From positions 17,501 to 47,628 of the forward strand of contig NW_025064960.1 of the NCBI RefSeq assembly GCF_019112545.1: a DNA stretch of 30,128 nt, in the 5' to 3' direction. Under the pieces are notes generated by a model. That model worked only from the letters and a program-made list of their open reading frames with translations, was not told where the DNA came from and ran no database searches. Position numbers and translations under genes: made by a program. The stretch is from Guyanagaster necrorhizus. Its lineage: Eukaryota; Basidiomycota; Agaricomycetes; Agaricales; Physalacriaceae. This document shows, in pieces, positions 1 through 11,574 of the stretch. The stretch's first letter is position 1, and each line of letters opens with the position of its first letter.

Positions 1-3000
1 AATCATAGATTGCATCTTTAGCATTCATGTATTTTTCATTAACCCATTGATTTGACTTCAGTATATACCCCTTTCAGCTGACTAAATAGTCAACCATAGT
101 GGTCATTCCTCCACTATGTGCTTTTACTTTGCAGAGTTTATGATCTAGGACCTGATTGATTTTATAGTGTTCTTCATTGTTGATCAGGTCTAAGGGAGGA
201 GGTGGTGGGCATTCTTGATTCAGAAATGCTGATACAATGTAAAGGGATAGGAGTGTTTCATTGAAGATATCATGTATCTTTCAGATGTTTAAAAGGTGTA
301 ATTTATATATAGAATCACTGACCTTTGCAAGAATTTTAAAAGATCCCATTTGTTTATCCACTAGTTTCTGCTTAGGGTGAGGAAGGTAAAGATTTGTGGT
401 ATCCAGCCAGACCTTGTTGTTGATTGAATATTCATATACTAGTCTGTGATGTTTATTGTATTGCTTTTTCATAGTAGTTATAGCCTTTTTAAGGGCCATC
501 TTGGTTTCAGCATGAATTTTGCCATTGTTGTGGCAAAGTCAGCTGAAGCAGGTGTGGTTGTACAATGATGTTCAGTTTGGGCCACATGAGGGTGTCACTC
601 AAAATTGACAAAGAATAGGGTTTTCCCCATTGCTGAGTGGATATAGTTGTTATATTGGAATGCAACAAGGGCTAACCACTCCACTCAGTCATTCTGTTGA
701 TAATTGATGAAGAGGCAGAGGTATTTCTCCACCTCTTGGTTTGCTCATTCTGTTTGTCTGTCTGTTTGAAGGTAGTATGCAGTTGATATGTTCTGCTTGA
801 TATTGAGGAGCTAGTATAAGTCATCCAAGAATTTGAAGACAAATTGTGATCCTCTATCTGAAATGATTACTTGAGGCATTCTATATTGGCATAAACCTCA
901 TCTCATAGGATTTTCACTCATCCTTCTGATGTTAATTCTGTCAAACAGGTGATCAGTATGATCACTTTTGAGAATTGATTGACTATGATGAGAATGGTAT
1001 CATAGCTATTGCAGTCCAGTAATCTGATAATCATGTTCACCAAAATGTAAATCCATGGTGATGATAGAACCTCATTTGAGTGAAGTGGTGCTGCTCACAG
1101 CTGTGTGGAAGATTTGCCCTTTTGACAAACTTTACATACTTTGATGTATTGGGTGATGTCAATGCCCATCTTGGGCCACCAATATTCCCATAGAATGAGC
1201 TCCTTAATCTTGGCAATATCTGGGTGTCTGGCAGTCATGTGGTCATAGCATATAGTGATTATTTCACCATAAAGTGCTTTGTCTTAGGGAATGTAGATCC
1301 ATCCATCATGATGGATCATTTCATTCTTCTTTATCATTTCTTGTTCATGATTGAGTGATGGAGCCACTTGTTGGTCCCATTTGTGAGCATCTCAAGTCAT
1401 GCTCTTGATGCACTTATGGATCTCCTCCTCTGTTAGCATAATCATAGTCTGAAAGTGTTCAGGCCTAAATATGATCACCCTCTCATTGTCATCTTCCTCT
1501 TGGTTGTGATCTGTCCTCCTACTGAGCAGATTCACCTTGTTGGCTGTGCCAACTTTGTGATGTAATATATAGTCATACTCTAATAATTCTGTAACTCACT
1601 GAGCTTGTCAGCAGTTCAGCTTCTATGGTAATTAGAAGTATTGGAGGTTCTGGTGATTGATCTAGATTTTGAAGGTCTGAATCAATCTGATTAGATAATG
1701 CCACCATTCAGTCAGAGCAAGCATTATAGTGAGAAGTTCTTTATCATATATTTCATAGTTGCATTCAGTGATAGTGAGTGCTTTAAATAGGAATGCTACT
1801 GGTCTCCATCTGCCCTCTTGTTCTTGAGAGAGAATGGCTCCAATAGCACTTTTGCTGGAGTCAGCTTTTATGCAGAATTTTCCATCCTGTGTTAAGATAG
1901 TCAGAATTATATCTTCTGCCAATCAGCATTTGAGATCATCAAACATCAATTGTTGAGTTAGGCTCCAGGTCCATGATGTGTTACTGGTTAATTGAGTCAT
2001 AGAGTGGACTACCTTGCTGTAGTCTCAGATAAAGCATCAGTAAAAGTTGGTGAAACCTAAAAAGGATTGTAATTTCTTTTTTTTAGTGGGTTCTAGCCAC
2101 TCTGTTACCTCTACCACTTTGATGAGGTCCATTCAGATATTGCCTTCACTGATAATGACTTCAAGGTATTTGGTTTCAAGTGCCTCAAATTCACACTTCT
2201 CTGCTTTAAGAAATAATCAATATTTCCTCATGAGTGCTAGTACTTGTCAGATTAGCTGATAATGTTCCTCCTTTGTCTTTGATATGATAAGGATGTTATT
2301 GAGATAAATTGTGATCTTTCTGGTGATGATAGGATTCTTGAATATGTCATTCATCATCCATTGAAAAGTGGCTGGTGAATTGGTGAGACTGAAAAATATG
2401 ATTATCAGCTCAAATAATTCTTGGTTAGTGCAAAAGGTGGCTTTTCATTTGTCACCTTCTTTGATGCACATATTATTGTAACCTCAGCAGACATCCAGTT
2501 TAGTATAGTATCAGATGCCATAGAGCTTATCCATTAGTTCAGAGATTAGCAGAAGTGAATAATGATTCTTGATCATTATCTCACTGAGCTTCCAGTAATT
2601 CTGTATCAGTTGGAGTTTTCCATCCTTCTTTTTGATAAAAAAGAAGAGAGAGGCCATCAGAGATTTTGATGACTGAATTTGTCCACTGGATAAGTTCTCA
2701 TCTAAGAACTTATCAAGCTCCTGTAGTTTATTTTGCCAAGTAGATATGTTTTACAGTTTAGATTGGCATTGGCATTAGAGATCAGCTTGATCACATGATC
2801 CCAGAGCTTTGGATCTGATAATTCATTGAAACTTTCCTTGTCAAATAAGTCTTAGTAATCCCATGCCCATTCCAGTACTATTTCTTCAAAGATTTTGCTC
2901 TCTTTCTTTGTATTGGCCTTCACTGCTAGGTTATTGGTATGATGCATGATATGAATATATATTGTCTTTTGCAGGTCTACAGCAAGGATAGTTTCTCCAT

Positions 3001-3880
3001 TCTCCATCTCCTCATCCCACCAATCTTTGAGATTCTCATTAGGTAATTTGAATAGTATCTTCTGATATCAACATCTTGCAAATGTGATTCATCTGGTCTT
3101 CTAATTAATAAGCAGGTTGTGGCAAATCAGCCAGTCATGACCAAGGAAGATTTCTTTGGTCCTCAGATCAGTGACAGCCAGGTCAATTCTCTCAGAATGA
3201 TCACCAATAGTGAGTCTGAGTTTAACAAATTTGGTAATTGAACTGATCTGATTCTTGGTGCCATCCACATTATAGACTGAGATTGGGGCTGCAGTTATCT
3301 GAGTAGGGAGATTGTGCTTAGTGATGAAAGCATAATTGATTGAGCTTCTTATGCAGCCACTGTCAATCAAGGCAGTGACTGTATGAATGCTGCAGGATGT
3401 GAGAGTTTTGATTTGAGCCTTGGCCCAAGGTCTTGGATCATCAGATGAATTTCTGCAGTCTTTAGAGTTCATCAAGCCACTCCAAGACTTGACAGCATTC
3501 AGCTTTTTTTATTTCTTCAATCATCTTATTGATCACTTCTTTGGCTTGGATCCTCTGGACTCAGTTCTTGAGCATGATTTTCACTGTGGCTTTATCCTTT
3601 GTATTCTTGATGGCTCATCAAGTTTATTCAGTGTCAAATGGCTTGAGCCAACTAGTAAGACTCACTGCCTCTGTTCAGCCCATAGGTGGTTGAGTTTTTT
3701 CTTTAAGTGATTCTGATTGTTCAGTGATAACATCAGGTATATTCAAATGCATGCATAATTTAGACATAGATGATATTACAGAGGTATAATCAGTTCATCT
3801 AGCATCTGTGCATAACACACCACTCTTTATTCTGGCCAAGTCAGTGGAATCACTCACTGCTCAGCCTCATCTTTTACCTC
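1..3880 (-). pseudogene. pol: Decayed pol of the older chromovirus
   Basis: Domain order on the minus strand is aspartic protease (DSG codons at 3356-3364), reverse transcriptase (about 2740-2040), RNase H (about 1960-1615), integrase with an HHCC region (about 1290-1120) and DDE core (about 1060-720), then the GPY/F and chromodomain region (about 500-1). Longest open pieces are 124 residues (protease, 3101-3475) and 86 residues (RNase H, 1662-1922). The reverse transcriptase catalytic motif YxDD has become Y-L-N-N (2295-2306), so both catalytic aspartates are gone. Stops occur throughout. It cannot encode an active polyprotein. Confidence 0.9.
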
Positions 3881-3885
3881 CTTGA
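1..3885 (-). mobile_element. Older Ty3/Gypsy chromovirus copy, 3' part (pol), left of the nested insertion
   Basis: This stretch aligns collinearly with the pol half of the younger element at about 4766-8780, reading on the minus strand. It starts inside the chromodomain region and ends in gag just upstream of the CCHC knuckle, where the younger element interrupts it. The same element resumes at 12348. I found no CG dinucleotide in it by eye, whereas the younger copy has many; the matching positions are TG or CA here. The copy is full of stops. Its 3' LTR should lie about 360 bp left of the window edge. High confidence from the alignment with the younger copy. Confidence 0.93.
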
Positions 3886-4404
3886 TGTTAAGCCCAAACT
3901 CCACATGACTATTAACACATAATAAACAGTTTGGTACCTCGCACTTTGGGTATGTCCGACTGAGTTCACTGATGTGTTAACAGAGGTGTGTTGTCAAGGC
4001 ATTGCAAGTCGCTCAAGATAGAATGGTAGAGAATAAACTTTAGCTCAAAGCTGAGGTATTACAGCGAGAGCTATACTACTTATATACTGTTCTGTTATTG
4101 TACTATAAATAAACATTCACAAAAGCTGTTGTCTGCTGTGAAGCTGTTCCCCTCTCCATTGCCAGGCTCTCCACAAAAAGCCATTCTCTTGCTGTTGTGC
4201 TGTGGTCGTTGCACTGCCAGTTAGAGACCAAAGAGGTATTGTCTCTCTCTTCACAGCACACAGCAATGCGATAGGAGAATGACCAACTTGGGTTGCTGAG
4301 CTAAGCATTCCCATGGTCCTAAGCACTGGCTTAAGTGCCTTGACTAAGCAAAGATAGGGGTCATTTCCAAGGAAAAAGAAAAGAAAATAGGAAAAATCGT
4401 AACA
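3886..4404 (-). repeat. 3' LTR of the younger element (519 bp)
   Basis: It pairs with 11818-12347. The first 250 or so bases (U5, R and promoter-proximal U3) are identical between the two LTRs, while the remaining 270 bases (distal U3) differ at about 20 sites, almost all transitions. It begins TGTTAAGCCC and ends TCGTAACA on the plus strand. The 13-base motif TTAGCTCAAAGCT at 4040-4052 marks the predicted R boundary. Confidence 0.95.
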
Positions 4405-4417
4405 TTACCCTCTCCTT
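4405..4417 (-). other. Polypurine tract (plus-strand primer)
   Basis: On the minus strand the bases directly before the 3' LTR read AAGGAGAGGGTAA. A purine run in exactly this place primes plus-strand DNA synthesis in LTR retrotransposons. The pol stop codon at 4442-4444 ends 24 bp upstream. Confidence 0.8.
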
Positions 4418-4749
4418 AAGACCATCGTCCCAATGGTTAAGTTAGGATAAGTCCTCCTTGCCAGAAGGAGGTGGCCGATCTGCTGGACCCATCGTCATTT
4501 GTCGCACAGGCTTCAAACAAGTCGAAGGTGTCGCTGCAGGATCATCTTCATCGTCCTCGTTAACATGTCCTATGCTGGCACAAGGTTGGTTGATGTATAT
4601 CTGACTAGATATCATCTCCTTTTCCTTTTGTTGTTGGATTTGGCATCCAGGGTCAGCTTTTCCATCCTCCCTGATTGCTGACTTTGACCCCTCGTCAGAT
4701 GATGTTTTTGACATAATGTTGAACATGACCCCCTTTGTCATCACCATAT

Positions 4750-4940
4750 TGATTCTGTGCTCGTAGTCTCAGATGGTGTCTTCTGCATTCATGTATTTTT
4801 CATTAACTCATTGATTTGATTTTGGTCCATAGCCTTTTCAGCTGACTAGATAGTCAACAGTTGTTTTCATGCCTCTGCCTTGTGCCCGAACTTTTCGGGT
4901 TCTGTAGTTTAGAACCTCATCGATTTTGTAGTGTTCTTCA
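4750..4940 (-). other. C-terminal chromodomain of integrase
   Basis: After the integrase the frame reads EHYKIDEVLNYRTRKV, then VDYLVS-stop-KGYGPKSNQ-stop-VNEKY. This matches the chromodomain pattern YLVxWKGYxxxxxTWE. Both stops are TGA at the two conserved Trp positions (TGG to TGA). In chromoviruses this domain guides integration to chromatin with methylated histone H3, which fits insertion into an older, silenced element here. The last point is inference. Confidence 0.85.
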
Positions 4941-4979
4941 TCGTCGATGAGTTCTGGCAGAGGCAGTGGTGGTTTTTCT

Positions 4980-6060
4980 TGGTTTGGGAAGGCTGGCGCC
5001 ATGTAGGGGGTCAATAATGTTTCATTGAAAATATTATGAATTTTCCAGGTTGCAGGAATTCGCAACCTGTATGCGGAGTTTCTAATTTTGCGTAGTACTT
5101 TGAAGGGGCCTGTTCATTTGTCCGACAATTTCTGCTTTGGTCTAGGGAGATGTAAGTTTGTTGTATCTAGCCAAACATTGTCATTGACTGAATATTCGTG
5201 CGATAGGCATCGGTGCTTGTCATACTGCTTCTTCATTGTTGAAGCAGTTTGTTTGAGGGCCTTTTTAGTATCCTTGTGGATCCTTGACATCATTGTTGCA
5301 AAGTTTGTTGAGGCAGGTGTTGTAGTATGCAGCCGTCCCACTTGTGCAACTGCTGGATTCCATTCATAATTCACAAAGAATGGGGTTTTACCCATTGCAG
5401 AGTGAATCCTGTTGTTGTGTTGAAAGGCTGCCAAGGCTAGCCATTCCATCCAATCGTCTTGTTGATAGTTAATGAAAAGTCATAAGTACTTTTTAATTTC
5501 TTGATTGGCCCATTCTGTTTGGCCGTCGGTCTGTGGGTGATATGCCATTGAGGCATTTCACTTGATGTTGAGGAGTCAGTATAAATCGTCCAAAAATTTG
5601 GAGATGAATTGTGGTCCTCGATCAGAAATTACCACCTGAGGCATGCCATACTTTGCATAAACCTCATCTCGTAGTACTTTCGCCCATCCCTCAGATGTCA
5701 ATTCTGTTGAGCAAGTGATCAGAATGATCACCTTTGAGAAGTGATTGACTATAATGAGAATAGTGTCATAGTCATTGCTTTTGGGAAGCCTGGTTATCAT
5801 ATCTACTGAAATATGGGTCCATGGTGATGAAGAGACCTCATTTGGGTGGAGAGGGGCTGCTCTAGGTTGTGTTGAAGTTTTGCCTCACTGGCAAACTTTG
5901 CATGCCTTGACATATTAGATGATATCATAGTCTATTTTTGGCCACTAATATTCTCTGAGGACTAATTCTTTCGTTTTTGTGATTCCTGGGTGTCCAGTAG
6001 TCATGTGATCATGGCAGGTAGTGATGATGTCACCACGTAGTTTTTGATCCCTTGGGATGT
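4980..6060 (-). other. Integrase: HHCC zinc domain, DDE core, GPY/F region
   Basis: The zinc domain shows CHDHMTTGHPG (two His) followed by ACKVC (two Cys, about 5890). The core shows MITRLPKSNDYD after the first Asp, SDRGPQF with the second Asp, and HPQTDGQTEWANQEI with the catalytic Glu at about 5490-5530. A TGA follows the CKVCQ motif where relatives have Arg. The WL-D-TTNL-LPRPKQKLSDK region and the following segment are the GPY/F module. The integrase would insert the cDNA; here it is broken by stops. Confidence 0.88.
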
Positions 6061-6389
6061 AGATCCGTTCATCATAATGGATCAATCCCTCTTCTTTCTT
6101 TAACCCATGCTCGTGATTGAGTGATGGGGCGATTCTTTGATCCCATTTGTGAGGATCCTGAGTGGTGCTCTTGATGCATTCATGCATCTCTTCTTTCGTA
6201 GGCATTATCATTGCCCGGAAGTGCTCTGGTTGTAATAATACGACCTCCTTGTTGTCGTCTTCTCCCTGATTGTGGTCCGCCCTGCAGCTGAGAAGATCAG
6301 CTTTCTTGTTTGCCACTCCAGCCTTATGATAGAGTGTGTACTCATATTGTGATAGTTCAGTGATCCATCTGGCTTATCTGCGATTAAGC

Positions 6390-6720
6390 TTTTGGGGTTG
6401 TCAAAAGTATCAAAGGTTCTGATGATCTGTCCAGATCTCGAAGGTTTGATTGGCTCTAATGAGATAATGCTGCCATTCAGCAAGGGTGAGCATTATAGTG
6501 AGAAGTTCTTTATCATAGATTTCGTAATTGCACTCCGTTACTGTGAGTGCCTTTGACATAAAGGCGACTGGTCGCCATTTGTTGTCCTGTTCTTGTGAAA
6601 GTACGGCTCCAATTGCACCTTCGCTAGAGTCGGCCTCCACTCAGAACCTTCCATCCTGGCTAGGAATAGCCAGGATGACGTCTTCAGCTAATCGACATTT
6701 GAGGTCATCGAATGCTGCCC
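6390..6720 (-). other. RNase H domain
   Basis: The piece ADSSEGAIGAVLSQEQ carries the first catalytic Asp, YDKELLTI the Glu, and WTDHQNL the next Asp, all in the order found in Gypsy RNase H. The region is open from 6640 to 6410. It removes the RNA strand during reverse transcription. Confidence 0.85.
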
Positions 6721-6779
6721 ATTGGGAAATTCCCCAGCTCTATGGGGAATTTCCGGTTAATTGCATCATTGGTCGCACT

Positions 6780-7530
6780 ATTTTGCTGTAATCACAGATG
6801 AACCATCAGTAGAAGTTGGTGAACCCAAGGAATGATTGTAACTCCTTCTTCTTCGTTGGTTCTGGCTATTCAGTTACTCCCGCCACTTTGATAGGGTCCA
6901 TCCGAATGCTTCCTTCACTGATAATGACTCCGAGGTATTCTGTTTCCAATACCTCGAATTCACATTTTTCAGCCTTGAGGAAGAGTTGGTGTTTCCTCAT
7001 TAAAGATAGGATTTGACATACTATCTGTCAGTGCTCCTCCTTGGTTTTGGACATAATTAGTATGTCGTCCAAATAAATCGTGACCTTCCCCATGGCAATG
7101 AGATCTTTAAAGATATCATTCATCATCCATTGGAAGGTGGCCAGTGAATTGGTGAGTCTGAAGAACATAACTGTTGGCTCGAACAAATCTCAGTTGGTTC
7201 AAAAAGCAGCCTTCCATTCATCGCCTTCTTTGATATGCACATTGTTGTATCCCCACTGAACATCAAGTTTGGTATAGTACTTGGCGCCTCGGAGTTTGTC
7301 CATCAACTCCGAAATTAACAGGAGCAGATATCGGTTCTTGATCATCATCTCGTTAAGCTTCCGATAATCCTGTACTGGTCGGAGTTTTCCATCCTTCTTT
7401 TTCACGAAGAAGGGTGAAGCCATCGGTGACTTTGATGGTCGAATTCTCCCACTAGATAAGTTCTCTTCAAGAAACTTGTCCAGTTCTTGTTGTTTGTTGT
7501 TACCTAATGGATAGCATTTGCAATCCAAGT
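6780..7530 (-). other. Reverse transcriptase domain
   Basis: Recognisable blocks are [21 protein letters not shown], then [19 protein letters not shown], then [11 protein letters not shown] (first catalytic Asp), and Y-L-D-D at 7064-7075 carrying the other two catalytic Asp residues. The catalytic residues are intact, in contrast to the older copy. Two TGA stops at 7199-7201 and 7190-7192 interrupt the motif between palm and fingers where Arg is normal. Confidence 0.9.
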
Positions 7531-7899
7531 TAGCATTAGCATTGGGGATTAATTCGATAGCATGGTCTCAGGGTTTCATATCGGGTAGTTCATCAAAACT
7601 TTCTTTTTCAAATAAATCCCGATAGTCATGTGCCCATTCAGGTACCATTTCTTCGAATGTCCTTTCCCCTTTTTCGGCATTAGCCTTTGCCACTAGGTCA
7701 TTAGCATAGTGCACAGCACGAATGCTAATGGCCCTTTGTAGATTGACAGTGGGAATAGTTTTCCCGTCTTCCATTTCTTCATCCCATCGGTCCTCGGGAT
7801 CTTCATCTGGTAATTCAAATGGAATTTTCCAGCAATGGCATCGAGCAAAAATAATGCGTCCGGTCTTCCAATTGATTAGCGGATTATGTCTGATTAGCC

Positions 7900-8190
7900 A
7901 ATCATGACCAAGAAATATTTCTTTTGTTTCGAGGTCGGTTACTGCCAAGTCAATTTGTTCCAAATGATCACCGATAGTGAGTCTAAGCTCAATATATTTG
8001 GTGATCGATCTGGCTTGGTTTTTTGTTCCATCTGCATTATAGACAGGAATAGGTGCTGCTGTTGCCCGAGTGGGCAATTGATGCCTGTCGATGAAGGCAC
8101 GGTTAATGCTGCTTCCCATGCAGCCACTGTCGATCAGGGCAGTGACTGCATGAGTTGATCGAGACGTTAACGTCTCGATCTGTGCCTTGG
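7900..8190 (-). other. Retropepsin-like protease domain
   Basis: The catalytic triplet Asp-Ser-Gly is encoded at 8123-8131 within ALIDSGCMGSSIN. The downstream hydrophobic strand with FLGHDWL matches the ILG-type second motif of Gypsy proteases. The domain is open from 8119 to 7568, the longest intact piece of pol (183 residues), so it has escaped stops although the rest of pol has not. Confidence 0.85.
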
Positions 8191-8733
8191 CTAATAAGTC
8201 CTTCCCTGTAGAGTTGGTTCATCGAATGAATTTTTGTGGTCCATGCAATTCATCGAGCCATTCCAAGGCCCAGCATCATTCTGCAGTTCACATTCCTGTG
8301 ACCATATCATCGATTACCTCCTCGACTCAGGTCTTATGTACCCAATTCTTGAGCACAGCCTTTGCCGCTGCTTCGTCCTTGGCATCCTTGATGGCTCTCC
8401 AAGTCCATTCGGTATCGAATGGTCTTAGCCAATCTGCGGGGTTCTCTACCCCTGTTCGGCCTGAAGGCATTTGAGTCTGTTTTTTGGTTTTAACATGAGA
8501 AATCTTCAATGATGACATACCTTTGGGGCTCTCTGCCCCTCTTTGGCCCTTCATCGGCACTTGAGTTATCGAATTCAGTTCCTTAGGCAATTCTGAGTTC
8601 TGAGTAATAGGGTTGGGTATATTCAAATGCACACATAATTTAGACATTGTGGGTAATACTAAAGAAGAAATGTCAGTCTGTCCAGCAGTCTGTGCTCTAT
8701 TAATTAGTTCTTTGGCCGAGTCAGTGGAATCGC

Positions 8734-11574
8734 TCACTGCTTGGCCTCGCCTTTTACCTCCTCAGGCTTGTCATCTTGCCTGAGGTTGTCATCTTCTTTC
8801 ATTAATTCTGCAATCTGTGTCCTGATGTCCTCCCGCATGCATTTGGTCTTCTTCTCCAGGCAGTTGCATGCCATGTAGCCTGGCTGGCCACAATTGAAGC
8901 ACTTCCCCTCCTTCTTGAGGTGATCCACGTCAATCTGCTTATCCTTTCCGGTACTTGGGCCCTTACCAGTTTGCTTCCCATCATTTTGGGAAGTTGGAGC
9001 TGAGCCGCTGGGCCTGGTGGATGTGGTCACATGGGAGGTGGAGAGCTTCGAGCTCTGTCCCTGGTATCTGTGCTGCTCCCACAGGTTTGTTGCCTCGGCC
9101 TTCTGTCGCTGTCACTCCTGCCACATTAGAGTGATCCGTGACTTCCAATCATCGTAGCCAATTGGCACACTGTGTCCAAGGTCCGAGATCATCCTGAGGT
9201 AATGAGGTGGTAACCCCATCTTCATATACTCGACCATTCGTCCCCTGTCACTGACGTCCTCCCAGATCCCAGCCAGTTTTCTGAGTCATTCTAATTCATC
9301 GAAGTAATTGGGTGCTGCTTTGTCACCCATCTTGTATTCCTTCATCTTTGACTTGTGGACTTCTTAGACCGCCGGGTCTATAAACTTGTCTCGGATCATC
9401 TGTTTTAGGATCTGCCAGGCAGGGTACCGATGGTGTTGTCGGGTAGTCGACTAGAAGTTGGGCACGAGGAGTACCCATCATACTTTGGCTTTTTCTTCAA
9501 AGTAGGTAGTGGTGTAGTTTACCTTGTATGTGTCATGAAGGAAGTACAAGGCAAAGACTTGGAAATATTGGTCGCAGTCTATAAGAAAGCAGTCGATGTC
9601 ATCTGAAGCTCTCTTAAAGGGAAGAGAGTCCCACCCAAACGTCGGCTTGACGTTTAGTACATGCACCTTTGGATCTAGAGGCGACATCAGATTTGGGGGT
9701 TCCCCGCCAGGAGGGCCAGCCCAGTCCGTCAGGGGTCCTGGAAAGGAGTGCAGAGATCCATCGTCAGCAACAGAGCTTCTTGGGGTCGGCGGTCCCTTCT
9801 TTCGGACAATCCACTCATCTACAATGGTCCACCCCTGTGCTGTTGCCTCTGGATCATCCTTCTTTTTGTCAGTCAGAACTGAACCACTGCCTTCGGCTTC
9901 ATCAGGCGGCGGTTGTCCTCCCAGTAGTTGGCTTCCTGTGCCAGTCCAAGGATTAGGGTGGTAAATCCTCGGCTGTCCATAGGATCAGGTCAGCTGAGAT
10001 GCCATACTGCAGACAGCTGATGTGGCAAGCAAGTATCTTGATATCGCTGTTCGAATTGAGGATGTTGTGTTAGCCGACTTGGGCAGCATCACACTCGGTG
10101 TCCAAGGCATTGGTGCCTCTTGTTTGCTGAATCTTGGTCAATATGGTGGCATCGCCATCATCTGATAATGTAAATAATGCTGATTGAAATTAAAAATAGC
10201 CCACTCGGTTGCAGCATACTGTAAAATTTCCTCCCGCTCGATGGGATCAGTGGCCATATACCTTTGTCCTAGGGATGATCATAACCAGAGATCATCCCTC
10301 CATAGTTTGGCTACCTGTTCTTGGTATAGCCAAACAAAGTCCTCCTCCTGTGCTTCTCGTTCTTATCGCTTCTTCTCCTGTTCTTGACATGTTGTAATGC
10401 TGATGAGACTCCCCCATTCAAGGATGGGGTCCACCACTCAGCCCCCTTGGTCCTCCTCTTCAGCCTTGTTGTCCTCTTCAGCCCTCTTGTCAGTGATTCT
10501 CTCGAGGAGGGAACTGCCGTGTGGGCCGAAGGTTGTCGGAGTGTGCAGGTCGGGGCTGAGCACTTGACTCAGCATCGTCAGGTCTGGGTCAAGGAGTAGG
10601 CTCTCGGTCGGGCTGCTCCTCTTCTTCTCCTTCTGCTGGTAGCACCACTGCTCTGCGATACTGGCAGAAGTTTCTATAGAAGCATGGGCAGAGGAAGAGG
10701 GTGGCGATCGGCCCGTCGAGGACCCTTTTGAGGTCTCTGGTGGGGTCAATATGTTCATCGTTACCACCGATTGTTCCCTGGTCTGACGGTATCCCATTTC
10801 CCCAGATGGAGATATCATCAGTTTCAGTGATGGTGTCAGTCCTGTATGATAGTGGGCAGTCATCATCGAGGAGTGCTGGCTCCTCGGTGTAGTAGTCGTC
10901 ACTCTGGACGACTCTGGTAGTAGGCCCAGTCCGATGGTAGGGCTCACTGAGAGGAGAGGCTGGCTCTCGGAACGGAAAGTCAGGAGTTTCAAGGAAGTCG
11001 GCAAGAGACTGGGGGGTTGGCCATATTGGGTCTCATACCACTGGACCACGCCTTGGTAGGCGTGGAGTTCCTCCTCGTTCAAGTCTACTGGCTGCTCTTG
11101 ACACCTCTTGCCAGTATCAGACCTCGTCCCTGTTGGTGTCATCAAAGAAGGGGTCGAGACTACTGACCCTTGTCCCTCTTTCACTACTTCTTGTCAACAA
11201 GGCATATTGACATTTATGCCTGTCTGCTCTTCTGGGGCTTGGAGCCATCTAAACGGCATCCAAGGAGTCTCTAGCCCGGCACCCAATTTCAGACTGGGCG
11301 ACGGTTGTTCTTGATGCAGTAATGCTGCGCTCGAGGGAGGGGATGGGGGTGTTAGGTCAGGTTCATCAAAACCCTGTAGCCCAAGGGTTTCCAGGGTCTC
11401 TGACGGTTGCCGACAGGGGTCTTGGGGGGTACTTGTGTTGCCAGTACTGCTCCTCTTCTTCTCTAGGATGTTCTTCAGACAAGCGCCAAGGCTCGTCTTC
11501 TGCTTCCTCGGGGTGTCAGATAGAGTTTCGGACAGAGGGAGGGATGTCGTGGAGGGGGAGGTCTGGTGTGACAT
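8734..11574 (-). pseudogene. gag: gag with long N-terminal extension and CCHC zinc knuckle (stop-damaged)
   Basis: A single minus-strand frame of about 946 codons runs from the Met at 11574 to the TGA at 8734-8736, broken by about ten stops but never shifted. The N-terminal 600 residues are Ser/Pro/Thr-rich and acidic (open pieces 11574-11194 and 11184-10438, separated by one TGA). The capsid-like part follows (9687-8900; pieces such as DDIDCFLIDCDQYFQ and KMKEYKMGDKAAPNYFDELE). The zinc knuckle at 8860-8901 is C-X2-C-X4-Y-X4-C: the expected His is Tyr (codon at 8875-8877). Gag should form the particle and bind RNA. A gag this long is unusual for Gypsy elements, where 300-500 residues are common. 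Confidence 0.85.

Larger units (their letters stand above)
4442..8761 (-). pseudogene. pol: gag-pol downstream frame: protease, RT, RNase H, integrase, chromodomain (stop-damaged)
   Basis: One minus-strand frame of 1,440 codons runs from the stop at 8762-8764 to the stop at 4442-4444, broken by several in-frame stops but with no frame change. In order it contains an N-terminal linker (8737-8327), protease with DSG (8123-8131), reverse transcriptase with Y-L-D-D (7064-7075), RNase H, integrase and chromodomain. Stops lie mostly where relatives have Arg, Gln or Trp, for example two TGA codons at 7199-7201 and 7190-7192 where the RT family has Arg. It lies in the -1 frame relative to gag and overlaps the gag stop. 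Its long C-terminal tail after the chromodomain is acidic and Gln/Lys-rich (4747-4442). Confidence 0.92.

Noticed and set aside
8734..8761. Classical heptanucleotide -1 slippery site
   Set aside because: GTAAAAGGC does not meet the X-XXY-YYZ rule, so only the frame relation is reported.
9596..9964. Plus-strand ORFs over the gag region (also 10384-10599, 11322-11609, 11435-11740)
   Set aside because: They are antisense shadows of the continuous minus-strand gag frame.
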